Shown: positions 1 through 11,159 of the stretch, piece after piece | Layout of the letters: each line of letters begins with the position of its first letter | Numbering within the stretch: the stretch's first letter is position 1 | NCBI GenBank assembly: GCA_031216915.1 | Contig: CM062294.1 | Span: 394,745,217-394,809,216, forward strand | Origin: Pictodentalium vernedei | Lineage: Eukaryota > Mollusca > Scaphopoda > Dentaliida > Dentaliidae | DNA: 64,000 nucleotides | Direction: 5' to 3' | Position numbers and translations under genes: made by a program | The notes under the pieces: model-generated | What the model saw: only the letters and a program-made list of their open reading frames with translations | The model's database searches: none | Told to the model about the DNA's origin: nothing

Positions 1-14
1 ATTTAAAAAAAAAA

Positions 15-118
15 TTTCCACAAAACCATGTCATATAACCTCTCATTGGAACAGACTCAATGAGCTTGTTCCAATGAGGAGAGTCACATGATATGGTTTT
101 GTTGAAAGTTTATAAAAA
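15..118. repeat. Foldback hairpin, H1 family, copy 1
   Basis: This is an imperfect palindrome whose arms read aaaaccatgtcatataacc on the left and its complement (ending catgatatggtttt) on the right. The centre carries the H1 core, ctcattggaac...gttccaatgag. The same core recurs at 1937-2052, 31712-31826, 35226-35316 and 43833-43930. It looks like a short non-autonomous foldback or MITE-type repeat. No coding potential is visible. Confidence 0.7.
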
Positions 119-664
119 ATAATAGTTTTCCAACAGCACATTTTGTAAATTATGCATGTGGATGCGGCTGATGCATAAATGCATAAGGTGAAGGGTTAAC
201 TATGCGATAAAACAGTGGAAGGAAACCCACAAATGATGTCTGAAATACAGTTTGAAAAGAACAAAAACAAGAAAAAGGGACAATGCAAAGTATTGTATAT
301 CCCCACACCTGTAATACCACGGATAGCACATTCTGCCCCCCCCCCCCCCCAAAAAAATGACATATAATATAAAGGTCTTGTTACAGTTCTTCAGCAGAAT
401 ATGTCTGTCTTTCAATAATGCACTACTTCTCATTAACATGGCCAAGAATATTTTGCATTTAAATTATCTCCCTTATTGACAATGCTAATTTTCTGAAAGC
501 TCTTGGTCTGTCCTTTCTTGGAGAAAACAACTCAATCAAAATCTTACTATATCATTCAAATACACTCAGCTGAATGACACAGATGATTGCTCCAAAAATG
601 GGTCAATATTTTCTCATTTTGGAGAAAAATTTCTAATTTTTGTGCATTGGTTGCAATAAAATTA
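119..664. other. Non-coding AT-rich stretch
   Basis: I see no supportable gene here. A run of 15 C (336-350) followed by A7 is the only conspicuous feature. Short open frames across it are low-complexity and have no recognisable domain. Confidence 0.6.
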
Positions 665-1776
665 TGTTATAATAATGCTGATAGGATCGCCGATCCTAAG
701 TTGAGTTGTGACAGCACAAAAGTGGGTTTAATCATTATCAACTTATCGTCCGGACACCAATTGTCTACAATTTACTGTGTGAAGGGTCACTGTGACCTTG
801 ACCTTTGACCTAGAGATTCCGAAATAAAGAGGGCTCTTTCTTGCAAAAATGGCAACCTGCCTGTGAAGTTTCATGAATGTGGGTGGAACCATTGTCAAAT
901 TATCATCCGGAAACCAATTATTTACGATTTATTACGTTCATGGTCACTGTGACCTTGACCTTTGAGCTAGCGAGTCCAAAACAAATAGGGGTCTTCCACT
1001 CACCTAGGTCAACCTACCTATGAAGTTTCATGAATGTGGGTCAAACCATTACCAAGTTATCATCTGGAAACCAATTGTTTACGATTTACTATGTTAAAGG
1101 TCACTGTGACCTTGACCTTTCACCTAGCGAGTCCAAAATAAATAGAGTTTTTCCTCTCACTGATGCCAACCTATCTAAGAAGTTTCATGACTGTGGGTCA
1201 AACCATTATCAGGTTATCATCCGGAAACCAATTGCTTTGATTTACTCTGTTCAGGGTCACTGTGACCTTGACCATTGACCTAGTGAGTCCAAAATAAATA
1301 GGGCTCTTCCTCTCATGAAAGCCAACCTACATATGAAGTTTCATAAATGTGGGTTGAACCATAGTCAAGTTATCATCCAGAAACCAAGTGTATAATTTAC
1401 TATGTTCAAGGTCACTGTGACCTTTGACCTAGCGAGTCCAAAACAAATAGGGTTCTTCCTCTCAATGATGTCAACCTACCTATGAAGTTTCATGAACATG
1501 GATCAAACAATTATCAAGTCACCATCCAGAAACCAATTGGTTACGATTTACTATGTTGAAGGTCACTGTGACCTTGACCTCTCACCTAGCGAGCCCCAAA
1601 TAAATAGAGTTCTTCCTCTCTCTGATGCCAACCTACCTAAGCAGTTTCATGAATGTGGGTCAAACCATTATCAGGTTATCATCCGGAAACCAATTGCTTT
1701 GATTTACTCTGTTCAGAGTCACTGTGACCTTGATCTTTGACCTAGCGAGTCCAAAATAAATAGGGTTCTTGGACTG
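665..1776. repeat. Tandem array, about 155-bp unit, about 7 copies
   Basis: The motif ggtcactgtgaccttgac recurs at about 785, 941, 1099, 1255, 1409, 1560 and 1716, giving a period of 151-157 bases. Each unit also carries 'gaagtttcatgaatgtgggt' and 'cctagcgagtccaaaa'. Units differ by scattered substitutions, so the array is old. Open frames inside it repeat the same peptide and are by-products of the array. Motifs of this kind are common in marine invertebrate repeats, which is the basis for the organism guess. Confidence 0.85.
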
Positions 1777-1936
1777 GGAGCTTGCTCCTTCTGAAATTCC
1801 AGCTTTACCTCCAAGGATGCCTTATATGCACCTTTTGAGAAAACCATTTGCAATTCCCATGCCTAAACCCTTCACCCAAAGTAAGGGCCAAAACTGGCCA
1901 GCACTATCCTAAAAAATCACCAAGTAATTTTCATTA

Positions 1937-2052
1937 TTTTTTTCATTTCTTGTCTCAAAAACATAGGTTATGACCCATCGATGGAAGGAGCTTAACAAGC
2001 TCATTCCAATGAGGGGTCATGACCTATGTTTTTGAGACAAAAAATGAAAAAA
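1937..2052. repeat. Foldback hairpin, H1 family, copy 2
   Basis: The left arm (tttcatttcttgtctcaaaa, acataggttatgaccc) pairs with the right arm (gggtcatgacctatgt, ttttgagacaaaaaatg). The centre holds one half of the H1 core (cattccaatgag). The end of the right arm overlaps the first bases of DIRS-like element E, so the exact left end of E is uncertain by a few bases. Confidence 0.75.
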
Positions 2053-2272
2053 ATTTATAGTAATTTATGTATTTTTTATACTTACCAATGACCCAGACTT
2101 AGCTGGTGCTAACTCCTTAAATTCTAGGGCCAAACACAAATTTTGCCCCCCAATCCCCAAAATTTGCATCAAAATCCGATATTTCAATGTGCTATGTGGT
2201 CCTCCATACTTTTTATCCACTGCACATGTGCAGTGTCAAGGAGGTCTCGAAATTGGTGCCAAATGTCATTCT
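2046..2272. repeat. Left inverted terminal repeat of E
   Basis: This matches, in inverted orientation, the right end of E (15852-16057). It contains decayed versions of two palindromes: cactgcacatgtgcagtg (2220s-2230s), in place of actgcgcatgcgcagt, and ttggtgccaaat, in place of ttggcgccaaat. Confidence 0.85.
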
Positions 2273-2347
2273 TACAACCAGTGCCTGGTAAGAGTTATGT
2301 AATCAGCGGGGAGGTATGAGTTCCCAACTCATGAGAGGGCCATCTCC

Positions 2348-2436
2348 GTCTGGGTCATTGTTAAGTATAAAAAATATATAAATTACTATAAATTTTTTAA
2401 CATTTTTATACTGTATCAATGATCCACACTTGGCTG
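2348..2436. promoter_or_regulatory. Internal complementary region (ICR) of E
   Basis: The first half (2348-2401) is the reverse complement of the element's left end. The second half, starting atttttatactgta, is the reverse complement of the right end. The two halves abut at ttttttaac/atttt. In the established DIRS-1 replication model an ICR of this structure templates closure of the circular DNA intermediate. Confidence 0.8.
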
Positions 2437-3030
2437 AATAGAAAAAAGGCTGGAGGGCCTAGGACATAGAGGAAAATCCAATAGACTCAATTACATGTAA
2501 ACAGAATTATTCCCTCAAGAAGAAAAGGAGAAACAGGCTTTACATGTATCTTTCTGATTTGTATCAAAAAAGAACACAATACCATTCTGTAATTGTGCAA
2601 AATAACATCAATGATCTCTATTAACATCCAGTATAACCCGTTATACTAATTTTTTAAAGGAAAGCCAATAAATAAAGAAAGTCCAGAAAATGAGACTCTA
2701 TATACTCATTAAAAGTGTCCGAGGATTGTATATTAACACTTGTTTGACACATGACATATACAAATATTTCACACCGAGCTAAACTTTAAAAATATTATAT
2801 GAATGAGTTAAACATTAGCTTTACACTTTAAATCCATCCCGGCACCGACTCGGAATTACTGACTCCAGAGGAGGTATTCCCTTGCTTTTCACTATAAAGC
2901 AGATGACCTAAGGGAACACCCCCCCCCCCCCCCTTCCCCTTGCCCTGGGTCAAATACCCCAGAGCGAAGAGGGCAGCAGGACAGAGTCACTGCCAGAACA
3001 GAAAGCTTGCATAACTATAGTTACAACTGT
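2437..3030 (-). other. 3' untranslated part of element E
   Basis: No gene is seen between the ICR and the recombinase stop codon. The stretch is homologous to 48978-49578 in B and 50447-51046 in A. It includes a C15 tract (2919-2933) that reads as poly-G on the sense strand. Confidence 0.7.
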
Positions 3031-4254
3031 TTAGTGGACGACATTCTGAGCAACAGACAACGGACCTAAATAATGCAGGTCTCCAGAAATGGACTCAATA
3101 TTTCTAAGATAAAAATTTGTGAATGTGGAAGGCTGAGACCAATATGCAGCCTTCATCAAATCTGTAATAGCAACACTATTAGCATAAGCCCAAGATGTAG
3201 CTAGAAGTCTTCCTTCATGCGCCAAAATCTTAAACACAGATTGCTGAGTTGAAGATGATTTTTCATAAGCAGTATGGATAGTTAATTGAATCCACCTAGC
3301 AATAGAATGGACCGTAATGTCCCTTCTATTTGGCAGCAGAGACAGAAAGAAAGGTTTACGTCCCTTTCTGATAAACTCAGATCTACGTTTGTAAATATAT
3401 ATACGTATAGCTCTAACCGGACAGAGTAAAGGCCTTTGCCCGTCTGAAGACGGAAGAGCCTTAATAACAATACGTTCCGGATACTTATTAGGAGCCTGAT
3501 TCTTAGCCAAAAATCCAACATTAGTAGTCAAGGTAATAGTATTACCTACACTACGATAGTGAGAATCATCAACAGATAGTGCATGAAGCTCACTAACTCT
3601 TCTAGCAGAAGAGAAAGCTAAGAGAAAAGCTGTCTTATAAGATAAGAATTTGAAGTCCACTGTATCAAGAGGCTCAAATGGCATTTCTTTTAGCTTAAGA
3701 AGAACCCAAGCTAAATTCCACTTAGGAATTAATCTAAGGGTTCTAGGTCTATTTATCGAAAAGTTTTTCACTAACTTAGATAAAGAAACATTAGATCCAA
3801 TCTGTAAACGATCATGATGTGCATAGGTATCAGATAGCATAGACCTATAACCCTTAATGGTAACAGGCTACAGTTTGATCTCATCAAACAGGTAGACTAG
3901 AAAATTAGCAATGTCTGGAATGGAGGGATCATAAATATCAACAGAATGATCCCTACACCACCGTAAGAAAACCTTCCACTTAGCAGCATAATTTAGCAAA
4001 GAGGAGGTCCTCCTACAGTTAGAAATTGCGTCCACTGCTCGTCCTGTAAAATGCTTGCTGTGCAAGAAGGACCGCACAACGGAAATACGCGAAGGTTGAG
4101 ACCTTGCGGGTTGTGATGTAGTGTGCGCGATTTCCCCTGTGAAAGAAGATCCTCCCGTGGAGGAAGCTTCCGTGGCATGCCCCACAACAGACACCTGAGT
4201 AGATTTATCCATGGTCTCTGGGGTGACAGAGATGCTACCAACAGAATTCTGCAG
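3031..4254 (-). pseudogene. Tyrosine recombinase of E, one internal stop
   Basis: The region is homologous to the 405-codon recombinase of copy A. The catalytic pattern is visible: Arg in SARRVSEL, His/Arg in HEGR, and the Tyr nucleophile in TFTNFYLRN. A CAG-to-TAG change at 3870-3868 (Gln in KLQPVTIKGY) interrupts the frame, and the initiator Met of copy A is Leu here (CTG, 4254-4252). Downstream of the stop, 269 codons remain open. Two extra codons occur near the RIYIYKRR motif. As in A, the 5' part overlaps the end of the RT frame. The protein would insert the circular element DNA by site-specific recombination; this copy is not expected to do so. Confidence 0.88.
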
Positions 4255-6285
4255 TGAGATTGCTTTATCTTGAGCAATATCTGCTGAATCAATGGCGCTG
4301 GTGGATACACGTATCCTATCATTCCCTCCCAAGAGATTGAGAGAGCGTCTACTGCAAACGCTCGAGGATCTGGACATGGCAACACATACGTCTGCAACTG
4401 ATTGTTGAGATGCATCGCAAATAAGTCTATCATCGGCCGCTCCCATTGGTAGCAAACCTGATTGAATACTCGTTTGTTGAGAGTCCATTCTGATGGCAAC
4501 ATGCGACCCCTCCGAGAAAGGGAGTTTGCCAAAACGTTCAGATGACCCGGAATATGACGGACCGATAGGAGAACTTGATGCTCTAGGACAAACAGAAGGA
4601 TTCTTTCCATTAAGGTGAATAACAGAATGGAATGAGTGCCTCCCTGGTTCCGAATATACACTACTACCGTCGAATTGTCGGACAGAATTTGCACATGTGA
4701 ATTCTGAATAATGTTCATCCAATGACGTAGCGCAAGCCAAATTGACATCATCTCTTTGATGTTAATGTGCTTGTTCAGGAACTGCAGATCCCAAAGACCC
4801 TGGCACTTCGAATCTGTTGGGCTCAATGTTGCGCCCCAACCTGTTTGACTGGCATCCGTCATAATCGTAAAACTCGGATCCAGCGATTGCAGTGGAACTC
4901 CCTGAGTTAACCACTGAATATCTGCCCAAGTCTGAATCTCTTGTTTCACTTGATTTGACAAGACGATGTTCGTATCGAGCGAATGAATCTTCACACTCCA
5001 ATTCTGAGTCAGAAAGATTTGGAGTGGCTGAGTACGTAGCCGCCCCATCGGAATAAGATCTGCGGTGGCTCTGAACAAACCTATCAGTCGCATGAATTTT
5101 CTCGCTGTAACTCTGTCGGAGTGAAGACAAAAGCGAGCGTAACAACTGATCAATTTTGCTCTGGTTAACGGCAGATGAAAGAGATTGTTGTGCATCTCGA
5201 AACTCATTCGCAGGTGGGTGAATGACTTGGACGGCACCAGATCCAACTTCTTCTCGTTTACTATAAAACCGAGACGTCGGAGCAATTGAAGCAGATTCTG
5301 AACATCATTCTGAAGTGTTAATTCGTTGCCATACCTCTGAAGAATGTCGTCCAGGTAGGCCGACGTTACCGCAGACGAATGAGCTCGGAAATGAGTCATT
5401 ACCGAGTTCATTATTTAAGTGAAAGGCCAGGGTGCTAGATTCAGACCGAAGCGCATTGCTCGGAACTGATAAACAACTCCTAGGACAGCGAAGCGAAGAT
5501 ACTTTCTGAACACCGGATGTACCATGACGTGAAAGTACGCATCCCTGAGATCTATGCTCGCAGCATAGTCGTTCACTCGAATGCTCGCTCTGACCGATCA
5601 AATGGTCTCCATATAAAATTTTGGAGCCACGATCAGCTTGTTTATCCAACTCAGATCTATGAATGGACGAAACTAGCCGTCTGGTTTCGGAACCAGAAAC
5701 AGATGGCCGTAGAAACCTGGAGATTCTTGGCTTTCTACAAACTCTATCGCGTTCTTCTCCAGAAGAGATTGGACTTCTGATAGAAGCGAACCTCTCTTCT
5801 GAGGATTTAACGGAAGATGAGTCCATCTTAGACTTCGAGTTAATGGGGGTTCTCTTTTGAAGGACAGTTTTAACCCTTCTGAAATCACCCCTTGAACCCA
5901 AGAGTCGTCTGTAATCGACAACCAATTGGTTAAGAAACTTGATAGCCTTCCACCCACTGGAACACAATAGAGGTTTGCACCATCACTTCCTGGATCTGCG
6001 AGGCTTGCGGAAGGAGAAACCACGTCCTCCACGACCCACACCTCGCCCAGTCGACCTAGGGGCGTCTGACCGGAAGTCTCGGAAAGTATTACGACCCCTA
6101 CCTAAGGCGCTATCTTGACGGTCTCTGGAGTAAGACCTAGAGGACTTATAAGAACTCTATAGGAACTTCCCTTGGACGTACTCGCCCCAGAAGTGCCTGT
6201 CTTACTCTTCTCCACTAAATCTGACTTTTTAGAAGCGGACTTGAACAGCAGAGAGTCTGAAGCTTTCTTAGTAATCTGATCATAG
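3993..6285 (-). pseudogene. RT/RNase H polyprotein of E, broken
   Basis: The C-terminal 472 codons (5411-3993) are open. They contain the RT active-site motif YLDD (in TSAYLDDILQ), the RNase H motifs TDASQTGWG, IKEM, LSDNS and LANSLSR, and the post-RNase H region with DLFAMH and YPPAP. Upstream, the frame carries a stop (TAA) where copy A has Arg just before the MNSVM motif. A further break lies near 5673, just after the HLFLVPKPDG motif. The enzyme would copy the element RNA into DNA. With at least two disruptions this copy is a fossil. Confidence 0.88.
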
Positions 6286-8104
6286 ATTATGGAAAGCTTG
6301 CCGTCGAAGAAAATCTCTACGGAGACCAGAGCGATTCGAAGAGAGTTTTTCACCGTACGATCCACCTGAGTGGATGCAGCCAAGGCAGCATCATGTCATA
6401 ACTAACTCCAGATTTGCCACTGAAAGGGTGGAGTTATACATAGAATATGCTATGGCCCTCGAAAGAACTCTTAAGGAAGTCTGTACATCCTGGAATTCTT
6501 TTCCTTCGAGACGTACTGATAACGCTCTGGTAAGGTGATCTGTGTACGATAATGCGTCTAAGCTGATCCTGTTAGACGAGATTGTCGTTTCCAACATAGT
6601 GGCTGGAATAGACATAGACTATGGCAAAGACAATTCTAGGTCTTCAGCCTGTCAGAGGAACTCTCGGAATGCCCTGTCCTGCCGTTTCAAATTTATTCCT
6701 TGAATTGATGAAAGGCAGCTGTAGAGCATTGGCCGCTAAGAAACCGGACTTGCCTGTCTTGAATGTAGCGTCATTCAAAAGTTCAAATGTCCGTGTGACA
6801 TTTCTGGACTGGGTCAGAAACTCAGGCGCCATGTCCCTAATCCGACCGAAGAAATCTGTGTCCAGTGATGCTATCAGTCTCTTATCCGGCAACGCAGCAT
6901 TCTGGTCCAGAGGAACAACATCAGGAAGGTACTGTGGATGAAATCTATGGCTACCTTATGTTGCTCCGAAAGGGAAAATTCCAGCTCCGCTGAATCCCTT
7001 TCACCATCTGGCTGGACCACATGATAATCTCGGTCGTCCCTTCCTGACTCTGCAGCGGAACGAACTGACCCAGCTTCCTCAGACAATTCCTGATCCGAAA
7101 AAGTTTCTGATGGCTGCTGGGATGCTGCGATGAAATGAGCTATCTGCGATAGCAAGTCTGTTACGCAGGCCTGTGGAGCCACTGTCTTATGTGATTTAGC
7201 CGCTGGAAGCTCCTGGGACGTTGAATCCTTCATACTTCTTTTATGCGAACGTCCCGACTGTGAAGGCCTCGTATCCCTGGCTACCAGATGGCGTGACCTG
7301 GTCGACGTGGAATCCCTGGTCGGCAAAGCTGGCTGGATATCATCGGTCACGTAGCCAAGGTGCGGTCGTGTGTGCTGCTGTGAGGATGAGGAAGCCGATA
7401 GACTAGTCTCTCCGGACTGTCTATGCAACGGAGCGTCCCGAGCAGGAGAAGTGGATGTATGCTCTGACTGACGAACTTTACGTACAACAACATCTGGGCA
7501 CAGATGTTGCTGTAAGAGAGAGGGGCCTCTCTCGCTTGTGGTCCGGGTAGACCTGGACGAGCTAGCTACCGGACTGACAGGCTTCCTCCGTACTCGGATC
7601 CGTCGTCAGTGGGTGTGCACGTTCAATGTTTATAGTGCTTGCATCATCCAAACTCCTTCCCTGGACCACAACAGGCGAACCCGGCTTCCAAGCCATTCCA
7701 TGAATGGTTGCTTCACCGGGCGAGCTAGCGGACGACAACGCCGTCGATCCTACTTGGGAACTCTTGGGCAATTGTTGTATTTCCATGAGCACTTTAGCCG
7801 CTAGCTCTTCGTTAGACTGCGACAACAGAGGCACACTTCTTGAAGACATCACGGAAACATCACCCTGTTCTTCTTCCTCTGAAAAAGAGACTGAAAAACT
7901 AGAGTGACCCTGCGGAGAGAGGACCGGCATTGACCTCTCACCACTAACAATATACCGAGACACACGTCTCCAACGTTTGTCATCCCAATTGACACACACT
8001 GAGCAAGAATTAGTGAGAGTACATTGACTACAAGAAACACAATGAACATGACAATCAGAGGAAGACTTCCTCGCATTACAATTTGAACAGTATTCTTTCA
8101 TCAT
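5983..8104 (-). pseudogene. Gag-like protein of E, broken
   Basis: The start ATG (8104) begins MMKEYCSNC. It leads into a Cys-rich N-terminus with CSNC, CVSCSQC and CSVC, followed by VNWDDKRW, and this matches copies A and B. The frame is then fragmented near 7560, 6870, 6640, 6390 and 6100. The Arg-rich tail is recognisable only by alignment. Gag-like proteins of DIRS elements are thought to bind element RNA and form particles. The Glu that is a stop codon in copy A (NEELAAKV) is intact here. Confidence 0.82.
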
Positions 8105-8281
8105 AAAAAAATATAAACAGTCATAGTACTCGCACTAACCCTTGAAAACAAAGATACATAATATAATATAATCCATTATAACATTTCGAAAAAATAATTC
8201 AAAAGAAAAAAAATTTTCGAAAAAATTTCAGGAGAGCCCAAGTTCCCAATGGGAACAATGAGCCCAAATGGATCCCCAAAA
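8105..8281 (-). other. 5' leader of E, first part
   Basis: This is non-coding leader homologous to 56096-56275 in copy A. It ends at gatccccaaaa, where copy F inserted. The leader resumes at 15163 with agcctaagtgtgg. Confidence 0.75.
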
Positions 8282-8508
8282 GTTAAAAAATTTATAGTAA
8301 TTTATATATTTTTTATACTTACCAATGACCCAGACATAGCTGGTGCTAACTCTTAAAATATAGGGCCAAACACAAATTTTGCCCCCCAATCCCCAAAATT
8401 TGCATCTAAAATCAAAGAAAACATGTCCTGAAAGGCCCTCCACACTTCGCCCCCACTGCACATGCGCAGTGTCAAGGACGTTCCGAAATTGGCGCCATTA
8501 ATCATTCT
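8282..8508. repeat. Left inverted terminal repeat of F
   Basis: The repeat is complementary to the right end of F (14962-15162). It includes ctgcacatgcgcagtg and the palindrome ttggcgccatt near 8455-8500, close to the intact forms in copies A and B. Confidence 0.88.
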
Positions 8509-8583
8509 AATAACCAGTGCCTGGTAAGGGCTATGTACTCAGCGGGGAGGCAAGAGTTCCCAACTCCTGGGAGGGCCATCCCG

Positions 8584-8672
8584 TTCTGGCTCATTGGTAA
8601 GTATAAAAAATATATAAATTACTATAAATTTTTTAACATTTTTATACTGTACCAATGACCCAGACATAGCTG
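8584..8672. promoter_or_regulatory. Internal complementary region (ICR) of F
   Basis: The left half is the complement of F's left end with one mismatch (ggctc for gggtc). The right half matches the complement of F's right end, including the F-specific variant acatagct. The halves meet at 8637/8638. Confidence 0.85.
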
Positions 8673-9250
8673 AATAGTAAAAAGGCTGGAGGGCCAAGGA
8701 CATAGAGCAAAATGGAATACGCTCAATAAAATAAAATAGAGTCATCCCCTGTAGGGAAAAAGAAGTAATAGGCCTTACATGTATCTTTCTTATTTATGAT
8801 AAATTAGAAAGATACAACACCTTCCAAAATTGAGCTTCATACATCCATGTACTCTATTAATATCCAATATAAACCTTATACTAATAATTTTTAAAGTAAG
8901 CCAATAAATAAAGTAAGTCTAGAGAATAGAGACTCTTATACTCCTAAAAGTGTCTGAGGATTGCATAATCATGTCCGTTGACATATGCAATATTCAAAAG
9001 CTATACTTTAAAAACTAAGACTTGAATGAATTTTAAAAACCTAAACTTCTCACTAAACAACCATCCCAATAACAGCTCAGAATTACTAACTCCGGAGGAG
9101 GTATCCCCTTGTTTTCATAGAAAACAGGTGACCCAAGGGAACACCCTCCCCCCCTTTTTCTTGCCCTGGGTCAAATAGCCCAGAGCGAAGAGGGCAGCTG
9201 AACGGAGACACTGCCGAAACAGACAGCCTACCTAGCTATAGTAGCAACTG
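8673..9250 (-). other. 3' untranslated part of F
   Basis: No gene is seen. The stretch aligns with the A and B 3' regions and holds a shortened C tract near 9147-9154. Confidence 0.65.
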
Positions 9251-11159
9251 TTAAGTGAATGACATTCTGAGCAGTAGATAATAGACCTAACAATAGAGGC
9301 CTCCAGAAATGGACTCGATATTTCTGAGATAAAATTCATGAATGTGGATGACTGAGCGCAATGAGCAGCCTTCAAAAATCTATAATAGCGACACTATTAA
9401 TGTAAGCCCAAGAAGTAGAAGAACTCTTACTTCATGAGCCGAAATCTTAAGAACAACTGCTAAGTCAATGATATACCATAAGCAGTACCGATAGTTAATA
9501 GAATCTATTAACAATAAAATGGAGCGTAACGTCCTTCTACTAGACATCAAAGACAGAAGAAGTTTACGCCCATAGTAATAAACAGATATCTGTTTATAAA
9601 TACATAAACTGTACCCGGAAAGAGTAAAGGCCTATGCCCATACGAAGACGGAAGGACCTTAAAATAATAGGTTCCGGATAATAGGAGCCTAACTCTTATG
9701 CAACAATCCAACCTAAATAGTAACGGAAGTAGTGATTCCGAAACTACGAAAGTGAAAATCATCCATCGATAGTGCATGAAACTCACTGACTCTACAGTAA
9801 AAGAGAAACCAACAGAATTACTGTCTAAAAGGTCAGAATTTGAAAACTACTGTTTCCAGAGGCTCAAATGATTACTTAGCTAAATAAGAACTGAAGTTAA
9901 AATCCATATAGGAATTTAATCTAAAGATTCTAAGTCTATTTATCAAAAAGTTACTAACTGACTTAGATAAAGAGACAAAAGACTCAATTGTAAACTATCG
10001 TAGAGTGCATAGGTATGAGGTAACATAAACCTATAACCTAAATAATAACAGGCTGCAGTAGATCTTGTGAAACAAGTATACTAAAAAATAGCAATGAGTA
10101 GTATGGAGGGATCCACAATATGAACATAATGATCCCTACACCACGACGGAAGAGCCTCTACTTTAGCCGCATAGAATAGCGAAGAAGAGGATCTCCTATA
10201 GTAAGAAATCGCATCCAAAGCTCGTCCAGTACAGTGCTTACAATGCAATACGGACCACACAACGGAATACATGAAGGTTGCTACCTTGCGGGTTGTGATA
10301 AAGATGACACGATTTACCCAGTGAAAAAAGATCCTCACATAGAGGAAGATTTCACGTTAAGACCCACAGTAGACAAGAGAGTAAATTACCCATGATCTCT
10401 GTGAAGATAGAAATGCTATCAACAGAAATGTATTGTGGTTGTTTATCTTAGCAATACCTGCTGAAACAACAGCGCCGGAGGATACACGTATCCTATCATT
10501 CCGTCCTATAGATCAATAGAGCGTTAACAACATTAGCTCAGAGATCTGGACAAGCCAACACATACGTCTGCAATTGATTAGCAAGCTGTGTCATAAATAA
10601 ATCATCATTGGGCGCTCCCATAGATAGCAAATCTGATTGAATACTTGTTTGTTGAGAGTCCATTCTGACAGCAACAAGCGACCCGTAAGAGAACGGGAGT
10701 CCGATAAAACAATCAGACGACCCGGAATATGACGGACCAAAACTGAACTTGGTGTACTATAACCAACAGACGGATTCTTTCCATTAAATTGAATAACGGA
10801 AACGAAAGAGTGCCTCTCTGGTTCCGGAGATACGCCACTACTGTCGAATTAAAGGACAGGAATTTGGGCATGCGTTTCTGAATAATGTTCATGCAATGAC
10901 ATAAAGCAAGCCTAAAAAACATTATTCCGCGGAAGAAAACTGATTGCTAAGAGACTGCGGAACCCAAAGACCCTGGCACTTCGAATCCGTAGGGATCAGT
11001 ATTATATCCCAATCTGTTTGACTGGCAACCGTCATAACAGCCACACTCGGGTCCGGCAACTGCGGTGGCACTCTCTGAGTCAACCACCGAATGTTTGCCC
11101 CAGTCTGAATCTCTTGTAACACTAGATAGACAAGAGAACGTGTAAATCGAGCAATTCAT
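9251..11159 (-). pseudogene. Recombinase and RNase H remnants of F
   Basis: Fragments of the recombinase are recognisable at 9251-10450 by alignment with A, including the ARxVSEL and start-of-domain regions (10338-10081: HCKHCTGRALDAIS). RNase H fragments follow at 10713-11122 with LSFNSTVVAYLRNQ and TVASQTDWD, where the catalytic Asp residues are altered. Many frameshifts and stops are present. At 11159 the alignment jumps about 1.3 kb in copy A coordinates, so fingers, palm and the YLDD motif are absent. Confidence 0.8.

Noticed and set aside
1030-1740. Repeated 82-codon open frames
   Set aside because: They are translations of the 155-bp tandem units (repeated HCDLDL peptide) and not genes.
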